DNA of 64,000 bases from Apostichopus japonicus. Lineage: Eukaryota; Echinodermata; Holothuroidea; Aspidochirotida; Stichopodidae. The notes under the pieces are model-generated. The model did no database searches, was not told the DNA's origin, and was given only the letters and a program-made list of their open reading frames with translations. The position numbers and the translations under genes are program-made. Below are positions 1 through 15,837 of the stretch, piece after piece; within the stretch, counting starts at the first letter, position 1, and each line of letters begins with the position of its first letter. The DNA lies in the NCBI RefSeq assembly GCF_037975245.1, contig NC_092576.1:20273611-20337610 (forward strand), given 5' to 3'.

Positions 1-44
1 CTTTGTTAGACTCAGTATTCGAGCTGCTTTATTTGATGATAAAA

Positions 45-127
<83 letters not shown>

Positions 128-250
128 ATATGTATGTATGTATTATAATAACAAGCAGATAAATAAGCTATGACTCATAATTAATGCAACAATGAATTCA
201 TTGTGATACATTCCATACTTTTCATTCCACTGCCAAGTATTTCTGTATGC
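1..250 (+). repeat. Dispersed repeat A, left copy
   Basis: The first 45 bases and bases ~130-250 are found as a near-perfect reverse complement at 12240-12499, so this is one arm of an inverted pair. The middle (about 47-131) is a CA run followed by a long TA run, matching a TA/CA block at the same place in the other copy. The window edge truncates this copy. No coding potential. The family is not identified. Confidence 0.8.
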
Positions 251-807
251 GTATTCCACTGTAGGCATTCTGTAAGATTAGAATGCATAGCCCACTCTTC
301 TCACTTATTTGTAATGTAGGGATGGCTCATTAAATGAATGATTATTAGAATTAAACGTTCAACGATGTATTAACATTAACGTTTGGCTAAACAGTACAGT
401 GCACTACATTGACAGTTAACGCAGTACTGTGCGTGTTTCACGTTGGCCGTTGCCAAATCACAGACACATACATTTTGAAACGTAACAAATTATATACTAA
501 ACGGGGTGGGTGTAGAAGGCTAAAGAACAATTGTTAAAATTATTGGCATCATCATACTACCGAGCCTAGCCTAGGAGTAGGAGGTCAGCGTTACAAATTA
601 CAGATAGTAGTAGTAGTAAGTTGAGTCTCGTCTATCCGACATGCTCAGTGATTAACCTTCGCCACGTATCACGATCTTGCGCAAGGTTTATTGCTTCCTC
701 GAAATTGTTAATATTAATGTCCTTAGACTGCGATTTTATTTTTCCAAGCAAGGTAGTCACGGATCTTCCTACTGGTTTAGCAGTATGTCTATCTGTAATT
801 ACAGATA
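251..807. other. Intergenic stretch without recognised content
   Basis: It separates repeats A and B. No open frame with a recognisable domain, no splice-consistent exon and no RNA gene was seen. A short direct repeat of an acagatag-type motif occurs near 600-610 and 795-810. Confidence 0.5.
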
Positions 808-1900
808 GACTATACTTTAATATTGAAAAACGGTGTAATGATTATTGCAAGAATATTTAAGGTCAGTTAGTTTTTGAGTGAATTTTGTGTCGCATTTTTG
901 GTCGTAACAATAAGTAACACTGCATTTAGTTTTAAGACGGAACCATATTTTTGGTCGTCAGTATGCAATCTCCGGTCGTGAAGAAAATACCGATTTAGGC
1001 GTAAAACGTTAACCTTGTATGCTGGAAATTATGTAAAGGGATTGAATTAGTTCCTCTTTTAAAATAAAAAAAAGGTTATATCTCAATGGTTTCTTTTGAT
1101 GGCATAATTATACAAAGAAAACCACTTCCTTATACTTCTGAACGAGACATTCAATGCATGCACCATTAACACGCCTTTTGAATTGATTTTATATATGCAA
1201 CCTTATTTACATATCGTGCTCATTGTTTGAGAAGTTGGCTTGCGTGACAGTGATGTATATGAAATGTGAACAAAGCACGCACACATGTAATTTTTTTTTC
1301 TGAAGTGTATTTGATAAACCCCACACTATATACAGTGAAAGCAAGGCAAATCAAATATTTGGTTTAAAATGGCACTGTAGGCATATTGGTTTTTAACATA
1401 TTTGGACTTTGTCACATTAGCTTTGAAAGCATGCAGGTCAACGACAATTCGTGTTGGTTACTTGTATTCCAAGTATCCACCATCAATTTCTTCATACTAT
1501 GAGACTTATTGAGTAGACAAAAAGAGGGGTATGTTTTGTAGACGTAAAAGCTGAAGAGGTCACTTCAGCATGTGCTTGTGAGTTTTGATAATCTGTTACT
1601 GCAGGTCCTTCGTATTTTGACTTAGTACTTGGTATGGAAAATTGTATCCAAACCAAATGACATCAGTATAAATGAGAAATGAATTCATTTGATCGAAAGT
1701 AATATTGTTCATGAAACAAGAGAGCTCAAAGTACGACATTAATTCCCATACGTTACAAGTGTAAGATAGCTCATATAGTAGAATGTTAATTTCAACACGT
1801 TACAAGTGTCAGATAGCTCTGTTTCTGCTGGTCTTACGTATTTTAACTTAGTACTTTGGTATGGAAAATTGTATCAAAACAGATAAAAGTGTTTCCAAGT
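808..1900 (+). repeat. Dispersed repeat B, left copy
   Basis: About 1.1 kb is found in inverted orientation at ~12840-13920. Clear matched blocks are 815-965 with 13765-13915 and 1590-1650 with 13085-13150; paired coordinates sum to about 14730-14760. The copies differ by many substitutions and small indels, so this is an old dispersed family and not a recent duplication. A short block (gttacaagtgt..agatagctc) is tandemly doubled near 1760-1820. No ORF with recognisable homology. Confidence 0.75.
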
Positions 1901-2035
1901 TTTACTATAGTATGTGGTTCTTTCTTTTTGTATTTACCTTCAGTATACGTATTACATTTATAGAGAGGAGTCATAAAATACCTCAACAAGAAGAATAACT
2001 AACATTAAAAGTGATGTTTTTTTAAGATGATAGGA

Positions 2036-5814
<3,779 letters not shown>

Positions 5815-5830
5815 TTAAGATGATAGGATA

Positions 5831-6452
5831 TAATATAAAATACATCTACACATACAAAAGTTAACACATATAACGATATTAGAAGCAGACTACAACAAAC
5901 ATTCTAAGTGCTTGGATGGAATGTATAAAGCAGCATGGTAATAATAAATGAGTTACTGTAAACTTACGTTTGGTATTTTGTGGGGATCTCTTAGATTTCT
6001 GCTCAATTTGTGCAGGAGACTTTTTAGTTCAGTATACAACGGGTGATTCTAATACTGTAATGAATCTTATTTGTCATTCGCGTATACTCAGTTCTTGCAG
6101 CAGTATTTACTTTTTCTAAAAGTATATTGTAATTTAAATTAAACATAGCTGATGTGTATTTCAGAAACTTCATTCTTCTTTCTTTGCTTTCTTGCAATAT
6201 AAAATGGTACCAGACAGGCACTGTATAGATCACATGTGCCAGGGTAGAATAAATAGTATCGGAAACAGTTTCCTTAGCATTTTAGTTAAAGAGAGACATA
6301 ACGTAAGCCACACTAGATATAATATACTTTTTTAATACCTTGATACGTTGCAAGAAAAGGTCAAACTCTCGTCGCTGTATACTCCCAGTTATAGGAGTAA
6401 TAAGTTAACAAACGCACGGAACAATGTTACCACTCAACTTTAACTATTCCAG
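5831..6452. other. Intron or upstream sequence of the CD225-family gene
   Basis: AT-rich sequence between the LINE and the first recognised CD225 exon. It includes one more diverged copy of the cacatacaaaagttaa repeat (5850-5890). I looked for a first coding exon ending in phase 1 and found no convincing candidate. Confidence 0.4.
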
Positions 6453-7392
6453 ATCAACAGCCTCCTCCATATGATAACAAGTCGGGAATTCCGCCTCAAC
6501 AAGGTTTCCCGCCTCAACAAGGTTACCCGCCTCAACAAGGTTACCCGCCTCAACAAGGTTACCCGCCTCAACAAGGTTACCCGCCTCAACAAGGTTACCC
6601 GCCTCAACAAGGTTACCCGCCTCAACAAGGTTATCCGCCTCAACAAGGCTATCCGCCCCAACAGCAGCAGCAACAAGTTACAGTGGTACGTCTAGGGCTG
6701 GTGTTAACTATTGAGAAAATGTAGGAAGCGCTACAAGCAATGATTATTTTTTTCCATTTTTTTCATTGTATCTTTCAAAGGAATATTCAGAGGCAGATGT
6801 TCTAACGTTTGTTATTAGCAATATTGTTACATATTATCACAGCATATTTCCAATCCACATCTCAATATATCGACCCATTTATTTTATTATACAAAACTTA
6901 TTATTCCCACAGCTTTATAAATACGCTGACGACCTCAGGACTTGTTTTATTAGAGTCTTTCAAAGTTCTGTACCAATTTTTCAAGCACTCGTAATTATCA
7001 AAGGAAACAACGGAGAGCCAAACGATTCGTACAATCGAAACCTGAAATGAGATGTCAATGTTATAGTAGAATACAAACTTTAGCGTATTATAAATCCATT
7101 AGGAGTTACACTTAGGCGTGGCATCAATTGACATGTCGAAGTCATTTACCCACGTCTATTGTCATAATTGCATACTTTAATGCGAGAGATTGAAATAAAG
7201 TCTTATGAATTGAAATTAAATTGAATTGAATTGAATTGACATATAGCCGTGAGAGTCTACTTATATCGATGAAGTACTTTTAATACTATAAGGGCAATAC
7301 ATTTGGCAATACATTTGAACATATATGTGAGATACGTTGAACATATTGGCGCATTTGTTGTAACTTATAGGCACGCTACTCTTACGATACTC

Positions 7393-7435
<43 letters not shown>

Positions 7436-9081
7436 CATTTAGGTTGATGTCTTTTCTTCTCCTTCTCTGTCTTCGGCATGTAAGTTACTCGCTAATAATT
7501 ACGTAAGACGCCATACTTCTGTTATACTATTAAATGCTGATATTTATGTAGACATGCTTACACATACTTGACATCTCAATACAGTTTTCCACAATCGTGG
7601 AACGTTTGGCTCTCATTTATTAACAAAAACAACGGAATTGCAACCTATGTAAAGTTCTATAGTTTACTTTATTATAGTCCTGGGCTCACTAAGGTTATAA
7701 CTATTTCTCTGTTTGATTGGCATTTTCTTACTCCATACCAGCAGAACACGGGCGAGTGCAGGATTGAACATAGAGGAATGTGGCCCTGGTGTAGTTTAAA
7801 GCGAGCTGGAATGTGGGGAATTGTGTGTGCGTGAGATCATACCAATAATACTCAAGATTGGTTATTTATGACATCATAACACTGTAGTTATGATATACTA
7901 ATGGCCTATAGTACCCCGATGTGTTTTGTTACATGTATAGTTTGCTATGCGAAGTTGCTAATAGTTCTATATTTTCCGTATATAGGTCAACACTGTCGCT
8001 GCCGCCACACAGCCTGCTCCTGTCACAATTGTTCGTACAACCCAGGTACAACCTAATGACTACTTGGTATTTGCAATTCTGGTCACCATTTTCTGTTTCT
8101 GCCCTACTGGTATCGTGGCTATTGTATTTGCAGCTAAAGTAAGTATTTCATGAGGATCATTGTCATTCTAGCATATTCCTGGCTAGTACAGAATGATCAG
8201 ATTTAAAACCCTTTGTTTGGTTTCCTACATTAAATATCTTCAGTGTTGCACATAAATATGCTACCAGTTAAATAGTACTATAATCCCATTCAATCCCTGT
8301 TTATATTTACCAGCCGGCGAATAGTATCATTTCGTTTTGGAAAAAAAAATCCTAAAAATTGGACCCCTAAATCCAGTCTGATAGGGTTTTTTTTGCATTG
8401 TGAAAATAGTGCACATAGTCAATGATGTAGCATTTATAAGGGAAGAGTAGGTAAGGCAAGGGGTATGAATAGGGGTAGTGTGCGGAGAAGGTTGGTCCAC
8501 GCAGGAGCATAACCTACCTTCGTTCTGTAGAGAAAAATAATTTCCCATGTGATTGGGAGAGTCATGGACTTTAATTATTATATTGATACATGATTTTTTT
8601 TTCTTTTCAAAATGGTGTTTTAATCTTCATCATTCAAATCTATTTGTATATACGACGTTGCGTGCGTGTGTTATATATGTAAGGCATCTATCAGACAGTT
8701 TTGAGGAGGGAAGAAGGTACATGTTTGCATGATAATTGTAGCTACAGCCCTGTGTGATATTAATCATATAAAGCAGATCCATCATAGTACGTGTGTGCAG
8801 GTATACGCAGGTATATCATATATCAGTGACAGCTACACCCGTCTTCCTTTTCAAGTGATAAAATGTCTCTTTATATCTTTCCATGTTTATTTCCTGTCAA
8901 GGTGAGAAGCCTTTTCAGTAGTGGTGACATACAAGGTGCCGAGCAGGCCTCTGCAAGTGCTAAGTTGTGGTCGAAGATCTCCCTTGGTATCGGTATTGCT
9001 TGGATCACTGTTTACGTGATAATTCAAATTATAAGTATCGTCGCCACCGCCGCCGCCGTCTCCTCATTCGACTACTATTAA
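6453..9081 (+). CDS. CD225/dispanin-family proline-rich membrane protein (last three coding exons)
   Basis: Exons 6453-6685, 7986-8138 and 8902-9081 have AG/GT borders and compatible phases (2 nt carried in, then 0, 0), ending in TAA. The first exon encodes a [11 protein letters not shown] start and then about nine PPQQGY/F repeats and a Q run, a cytosolic proline-rich tail. The second has [28 protein letters not shown], a first membrane segment with the cysteines and the CPTGIVAI core typical of CD225 (PF04505). The third continues [33 protein letters not shown], the hallmark KVR...GD..GA..AS..AK motif, then a second membrane segment and a short FDYY tail. CD225 proteins include IFITMs and PRRT/SynDIG relatives; they insert in plasma or endosomal membranes. 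The start codon exon is not in the recognised part, so the protein is incomplete (about 187 residues seen). No antiviral role can be claimed from sequence alone. Confidence 0.92.
6493..6660 (+). repeat. Coding 18-bp tandem repeat (PPQQGY)
   Basis: Nine or so copies of an 18-bp unit (ccgcctcaacaaggttac and variants) lie in the first recognised CD225 exon. The unit length keeps the frame and most changes are synonymous or Y/F, so the repeat number can vary without breaking the protein. Confidence 0.93.
7398..7430. repeat. (TA)n microsatellite in CD225 intron
   Basis: A pure alternating TA run of about 33 bases inside the intron between the proline-rich exon and the first membrane exon. Confidence 0.9.
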
Positions 9082-9994
9082 TGGAGACGTATGGAAAGGC
9101 AAAGAACATCTCATTATTCACTTGTTTTTCTCTGTTTCTTTCTCCTTTAAAAAAAAAAACTATACTACTTAGATGTTACATATTTGTTTCCAAGGCAAAC
9201 CGAATGAATGAAGTAAATTTTAAAATAATTTTGTTGATTAAAAATAGTTAGACTGAATGAGAACCAGTATATGTTTTGATGATCTTTTCAAATATCGATA
9301 TTTCTATTATTTGGTGTCATTATAACTGAGTATCCTTAGATTATATAGTCATCTGTATTTACTCATTTGATCAACTCTATACACATGGGCCACTGTAAAG
9401 CACAATACAATGTACTCTATTTTCGAACACGATGTCTTTCAGAATCCCCTACAAATCTGTACGCAACAATGTAATCCATTCTAACGACTTCCCTATGTAC
9501 AGTATATCTTAAGTCATTGTCCCATAAACTGCTATCATTTCATATTCACAACTTGAGGACATAAACAGACGCACACCATTCTAATAATTTGTATATGACT
9601 GAAGTCATCGAATGCCCTTTGTACCGTGGCTATGTACCGAAGTGTACTGTGGTCGGTCTGGAAACAGTGTTCAAAATGATCTAGTCTTCACTCATTATAT
9701 ATTTCAAGAGTATTTAGTATTGTATCTCCCTTTTTTACTGTATGATGTAATTCGCTTTTGTATATATCTAACTTAGTACAGCGTTTTCTGTTTCGCATGA
9801 TTGGATTATTTTTTGCTCTTTGTTGTTCATATAACGAAAAATCAATATAAAAAGAAACATCGTATTTGTAGGTAGAGGAAAGTAATGAAGTAAGACTTTA
9901 ACATTATGTTTATACATTATGTTTATAATTCATGCTACCTTTACTGATAAGAGACCCTTTATTTACTTACCATTGAAATATGTTAATGTTAATA
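9082..9994 (+). other. Presumed 3' UTR and intergenic sequence of the CD225 gene
   Basis: It follows the TAA stop directly. AT-rich, with no ORF or repeat recognised. No canonical AATAAA close to the stop was identified, so the transcript end is unknown. Confidence 0.4.
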
Positions 9995-10855
9995 TCTGTA
10001 TGTGTGAGTGTTTTATGTAGAACAGACGATACTGAAACCATCGCACAGGAACGTCAATGGAACAGCAATAATTAAAATGAATAATGCAGTAAACATTCAA
10101 TATTCTCTTGTAAGGATTAGTTGTTTCCGAACACTTCAGTTAAGTTTACTGGAGTAAACGATCGTAGATAGATAACTTTCGAGAACCCAGCCAGAAAATA
10201 GAACATTGTTGAAACTATTTAGAGGATAACAAATGTTGTAGTTAATATTATCAATGACCAATTTCCAAGATGATTTAATTGAGTTTACTAAGTCATGGTA
10301 TTCCAGAAAGTGAATACTAATTCCAGAAAGATTCTCAATAAATTTCAATGGTAGAAAGTTACCATTAGTAGTAAATATATCGTTAAAAACAAGACTTCAC
10401 CTTGTACCCAATGTTGATAATCCAATTTTTTTAACTCCCCCACCCCCCCCCAACCCCCCTTTACCGTTTTAACCGTACTACATACGTACTACTGTTTTCA
10501 TGATAATTGACTAAACAAGATTAAGACAAGAGTTTATTGTTTTATTTGTATTTTATTTGTTTTTGTGTATTTACCTTGTGATGTATAGTTGCTTTTGTAT
10601 TTATTAACTTGTTTGTTGTTACAGCATTTTCTAGGAATTAATTGGTGGACGTGATAAACGAGGGAAGCACAAAAACGGAAAAACTTCTAATTAAAAAAAC
10701 ACTACTTAAGTTTGTGACATTACTTTATTTGACTAACCTATGATAGCAACAACTATTGAGCAAAGCTAAGTTTCTACATACAATCATCACAGCCTATCAT
10801 GTCCTTTGATTCCATGACGTTATATGTCCCCGAGGTACTGCATACTATACCCAGG
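9995..10855 (+). repeat. Dispersed repeat C, left copy
   Basis: About 860 bp is found inverted at ~15838-16705; paired coordinates sum to ~26690 along the whole length. Well-matched blocks include 10150-10200 with 16490-16540 and 10700-10850 with 15840-15990. Both copies contain a short C-run (or G-run) block. No ORF with homology is seen. The match stops where the tetranucleotide array begins at 10861. Confidence 0.85.
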
Positions 10856-10860
10856 TAATT

Positions 10861-10892
<32 letters not shown>

Positions 10893-11234
10893 GTCCATCC
10901 GTCCATCCGTCCATCCGTCCATCCGTCCATCCGTCCATCCGTCCATCCGTCCATCCGTCCATCCGTCCATCCGTCCATCCGTCCGTCCGTCCGTCCATCC
11001 GTCCATCCGTCCATCCGTCCATCCGTCCATCCGTCCATCCGTCCATCCGTCCATCCGTCCATCCGTCCATCCGTCCATCCGTCCATCCGTCCATCCGTCC
11101 ATCCACCAATCCGTCCATCCGTCCGTCCGTCCGTTCGTCCGTCCGTACGTCCGTCCGTCCGTACGTCCTTCCGTCCGTCCGTCCGTCCGTCCGTCCGCCC
11201 GTCCGCCCGTCCGTCCGTCCGTCCGTCCATCCAT
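10861..11234. repeat. (CCAT)n/(CCGT)n tetranucleotide array
   Basis: About 374 bp of CCAT/CCGT repeats. The left two-thirds mostly alternates CCAT and CCGT in an 8-bp pattern; the right third is mainly CCGT with rare variants. All frames stay open on both strands (PSIRPSVH or DGRMDGWT), which is an artefact of the repeat. Confidence 0.97.
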
Positions 11235-12239
11235 TCTGTTTTTGATGAAATATTTGCCTTAATCTAGAGATTCTTACCTGAATCCTACGCATATTGTAAT
11301 TTATTAAATTGCAAACCGATGGTTATGCAGATTTCCCATAAACTTAGTATGGTGTCAGTCTACCATATGGTCGAAGATAACAGCAATAACGAAAGTATTC
11401 CATAGATATCTTATAACTGCGTCACAATTTGAGCTTATAAACAGATGGCTAGGCTAGCTTACACCATTGACGTCTTGTGGTGTTAGGCAACCATGTAATC
11501 AAATGTAACAGAAATAATGAAAGTATTCGATGGATATCCTTATAATGCGTGACAATTTCAGCGAATTAACAGATGGTTAGGCTTAGCTAGATTTCTCATT
11601 GACTCAGTGTGGTCTTAGGCTATCATGCTGAAGAAATTGAAAGAATTCTCACAATGATTATTTATTCATTCGTTTATTTCATAGAAGGAAAGGCTGACAA
11701 GGAATTTTACGAAATGTTAATGGTTTATAGACGGGATTATAGACGGCCTTTTACTAAACGTTTATTCCAAATGCGATCAAATTGCGCGAATCGCGTAATC
11801 TCGCGGATAATGCGAACCCTGGGCCTGAATAATAGATAGCAGTAGTAACAACTGTTTAAGAGCTAAATTTGATATTTATATGGTCTGATCCAATAGAGGT
11901 GGAGAGCAAACTAATGCAGCTGCGGCAGTGCGATGTTAGTAGTGATGTTACTTATATGAAGTTATTAACAAGTTAATGAAAGAAACAAAAGCAAATAGAA
12001 ATGACCGAGGAAGGTTTTATAGGCTACCTTATCTAACACCAACGTATTTAAAAAAAGAAAACATTGTCAGTAGAGAATATCATTCATTTATTATGGAATC
12101 CAATATGTAATTTCTTGAAAATCGTGATACACGAGGGTAAACAATTTTTTTCCGGGTACCTAGATACCCGATGGGGAACGGCTCTCGGGTACCCGGTTAC
12201 CGATTTCGGATCCATGTAAACATGTATATATGTATAAGT
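11235..12239. other. Intergenic stretch with a short tandem duplication
   Basis: A segment of about 125-130 bp is present twice in tandem (around 11325-11465 and 11455-11600: aacagatgg followed by ggctagcttaca or gcttagctagat, then the gtggtgttaggc or gtggtcttaggc block). Otherwise nothing recognised. A short palindromic gggtacccg cluster lies near 12155-12200. Confidence 0.5.
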
Positions 12240-12356
12240 AAGGAATGTATCACAATGAATTCATTGTTGCATTAATTATGAGTCATAGCTTATTTATCTG
12301 CTCGTTATTATAATACATACACACACACATGCATATATATATATATATATATATAC

Positions 12357-12454
<98 letters not shown>

Positions 12455-12499
12455 TTATCATCAAATAAAGCAGCTCGAATACTGAGTCTAACAAAGGTA
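12240..12499 (-). repeat. Dispersed repeat A, right copy (inverted)
   Basis: Reverse complement of the first 250 bases of the window, including the central CA/TA microsatellite (about 12317-12455). The TA block has a different length and contains occasional cata and gtat interruptions. Confidence 0.8.
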
Positions 12500-12839
12500 T
12501 CGTTAGGTTAGTTCTGTACCCAAAACTCGATAGGAAATCAAAAGAAATTTATGGTCTCAGATAACACTTTTGTAATCCAAAGACAAAAACGGTGTTTAAC
12601 GGTACTCAAGGATGCTAGGTTCATGAAAAAGTTGTAAGACGTTATTTTGGTTGAGGTTTTCATGTTTGATAACACAACAGATTAACCTTAAGATTGATTC
12701 GGGAACCGACACCATCATCAATTTAGCATTTAAGGAGCAATCTAGATATTCAGCATACTTAACAGCTGAATATCATGAAAGCCAGAATTGATACAAAGTA
12801 ACTATATTTCAATTATATCATATTTCTTATGACATGTCA

Positions 12840-13920
12840 AGACTAAAATGATGCCATAAGCTATCATTGAACACAAAATATGTGAACTGTAAGTTAAGAT
12901 ATAATGCGAAGTTCATCTACTTCTGTACACTGTTACATTTGTAACGTATTGGAATCAATGTAGTACTTTGAGCTATCTTGCACTTGTAACGTGTTGGAAT
13001 TAATGTCATACTTTGAGCTATCTTCTTTCATGAACACTGTCACTTCCGATCAAATTAATTAATTTCCTATTTATATTTATGTCATTCAGTTTTGATACAA
13101 TTTTCCATACCAAGTACCAAGTCAAAATACGTAGGACCAGCAGAAACAGATGATCACAACTCACAAGCACATGCTGAAGTCATGACCCATCCAGCTTTTA
13201 CATAAAAAAACACATCCTTCTTTGTGACTACCCAATAAGTCTCATTGTACGAAGAAATTGATGGTAGATACTTGGAATACAAGTAACCAACACGAATTGC
13301 TGTTGACCTGCATGCTTTCAAAGCTAATGTGACAAAGTCCAAATATGTTAAAAACCAATAGGCCTACAGTGCCTTGATTTGCCTTGCTTTCACTGTATAC
13401 AGTATGGGGTGTATTAAATACACTTCAGAAAAAAATATGTGCGTGCTTTGTACACCTTTCATATTCAACGCTGTCACGCAAGCCAACTTCTCAAACAATA
13501 AGAAAGATATTTAAATAAACTTGCATATATAAAATCAATTCAAAAGGCGTGTTAATGTTGTTGCATTGGATGTCTCGTTCAGAGACAGGAAGAAGTATAA
13601 GGAAGTGGTTTACTTTGTATAATCATGCCATTGAAAGGAATCATTCAGATATAACTTGTTTTTCAATTCGAGAGTTTAAAAGAGAAACTTAATTCAACCC
13701 TTTACATACATTTCCGGCATACAAGGTTAGCGTTTTACGCCGAAATTGGACTGGAGATAACATACTGACGATCAAAAATATAGTTCCGTCTTAAAAACTA
13801 AATGCAGTGTTACTTATTGTTACGACCAAAAATGCGACATAAAATTCAATCAAAAACTAAGTTACGTTGAATATTCTTCCGATAATCATTCCACCGTTTT
13901 TCAATATTAAAGTATAGTCG
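12840..13920 (-). repeat. Dispersed repeat B, right copy (inverted)
   Basis: Reverse complement of 808-1900. The order of A and B relative to each other differs between the two ends of the window when the right side is read in reverse complement, so this is not one simple large inversion. The gttacaagtgt block is again doubled (12945-13020). Confidence 0.75.
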
Positions 13921-14145
13921 ACCTGTAACTTGTAAGGTCAAATCTTGAAAAATATGCTCATTTTTGGAGAAACGGGGCAAAAAAAAAAAGTTTGTCAATA
14001 GTTTGATATATGATAGAGCTCTTTGTGCTATATATAGGAAACCCACTTCCGCTTCAATCGGACACCCAGTTCTCCAGTTATGAGGGGACAAAGGTTGGTT
14101 TTGATACCTTTCTAGCAGTAACATCATGTGTATATTGTAGGCCAA

Positions 14146-15045
14146 ACAAATTTTAGGACAGAGTGCATCTCATCAAGAGGAACGTTTTTGATAAAAACTA
14201 TCAGGTCATCCAAGGTCATTGAAGGTTGATTATGTGCAAAAAACTGCCAACTTATGCTAATTTTTGAAACACGAAGTCCGACATGGCTTGTATATTTAGG
14301 ACAAGTTGTGAATTAAGTAGAGGCATATTTTCCAAAATAACCGTGATGTGATCCAAGGTCACCAAAGGTCATTTATGGGTCAAAATGTTTTTTTTCTCTA
14401 AATAACTTGTAAAACTACCACTGACAGGGTCCGACATGGTTGATATTTTGGGACTGGTTGTGAATGGGGTAAGGGATCGTTTCCAAACATAACGGTAATA
14501 TGATCCAAGGTCAACAAAGGTCCATTAGGGGTCAAAAACTAGTATTTTTTCAATAACTTGAGAACCAAATGTCCATCAAGGTTGGTATTTTAGAACAGAG
14601 CGCACATCATCAAGGAGAACATTTTTGATAAAGCCCATTAGGTCATCCGGGTCATTCAAGGTTGCTTATGTGCAAACAGAACTGCCAAATTATGCTACGT
14701 ATTGCAACAACTTCTAGTCACAAAGTCTGACATGGCTGATATATTGGGACAAGTTGTGAATGTAGTAGGGGCACGTTTTCTAAAATAACCGTGATGTGAT
14801 CCAAGGTCACCAAATATCAATTATGGGTCAAAATGAGTTTTTGGGGGCAATAACTTGGGAAACTACCATTGACAGGGTCCGACATGGTTGATATTTGTGG
14901 ACTAGTTGTGAATGGGATAAAGGATCGTTTCCAAACATAACAGTCATGTGATCCAAGGTCAACAAAGGTCAATTAGGGGTAAAAAAAACTAGTATTTTTG
15001 CAATAACTTGAGAACCAAAAGTCCATCAAGGTTGGGAGTTACGCT
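14146..15045 (+). repeat. ~146-bp satellite in a ~440-bp higher-order repeat, rich in AGGTCA half-sites
   Basis: Six or so diverged monomers start near 14146, 14278, 14428, 14585, 14722 and 14880. Three monomers form a unit of about 439 bp that is repeated twice (for example agagtgcatctcatcaag at 14158 and agagcgcacatcatcaag at 14597). Each monomer carries GATCCAAGGTCA, a second AGGTCA or a one-base variant 4 nt later, and then usually GGGTCA or GGGGTCA. No ORF. A repeat of unknown family with possible regulatory side effects. Confidence 0.8.
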
Positions 15046-15076
15046 ATGGTAATCCAATAGTTGACCTGCATTTCGG

Positions 15077-15100
15077 TGACCTTTGACCTCAAGTTGACCT
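15077..15100 (-). promoter_or_regulatory. Candidate nuclear-receptor response element (DR1 plus DR5)
   Basis: Read on -, three perfect AGGTCA half-sites occur: two spaced by 1 nt (a perfect DR1, the RXR/HNF4/PPAR type) and a third 5 nt away (DR5, the RAR type). The sequence match is direct; any function is inference. It lies just downstream of the AGGTCA-rich satellite and far from a recognised promoter. Confidence 0.35.
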
Positions 15101-15837
15101 CCAGTGACATGTAATAGCTTCTTTCAAGTTGATTCTTTGAGGTTTCGTGGGCATATTCCAATCTAAATTGTCTATAAGTTGACACCTCTGCAATCTTAAT
15201 GTGCGAAGCTATTAGAGATCAAGGTTTGGTTTGGTTTTGTAATACTTGGTGTGTTGATTCATAACATTGAGTACAAGAACCCTATTGTTTTTGATGGAGG
15301 TGTGTACGGTAGAATGACCTGTGTTATCATGCCATAGTATTATTGTAACAGCTAGTTCTGGTTATACTAACAAGCAGAAGTCTAGTGCATTGAAGTCATC
15401 GAAACCTCAATGCATTTTGCATTCCGTTTTTATCTCGGACGTATGCTTCTTCCACAAACTGTTGGTCGAAAGTATCAAGCACATTTTGTAACCAAAAGCT
15501 TAACATTTTCTAATAATTACCAGCGTTTTGCAGGTAGCATGAAGAAAAGTCATTGTCATATGCTTTGAGATTTTGGTTGAAAGTGTGTCAATGGTTTTCA
15601 TATCATCCCTACACGAAGAGAACTGGGGTTGACTTATTGTACTCTGTCGAGCATTGTTTCTAAAATTGGGACTAAAATTGCACCCCCCTCAAAGCATTGA
15701 GGTACTGAACTGAAACTTGTTGGGTTGGTCTGCTTTAATGGGGGAGGAAGGGGAGGGGCTGGAAGGGAGGGGGCATAATGTGTCACGAATTCCTCCAAAC
15801 CGTAGAATCGATTGACTTCAAACTTGATGGATAAATG
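15101..15837. other. Intergenic stretch without recognised content
   Basis: No coding exon or repeat family recognised. A G-rich block (15740-15775) lies next to repeat C. Confidence 0.4.

Noticed and set aside
10774-11292. Long open frames of PSIRPSVH or DGWTDGRM on both strands
   Set aside because: Artefact of the CCAT/CCGT array.
12294-12511. YIYIYI-type open frames (also at 7261-7506, 58776-59030 and 63028-63277)
   Set aside because: TA dinucleotide repeats translated; no gene evidence.
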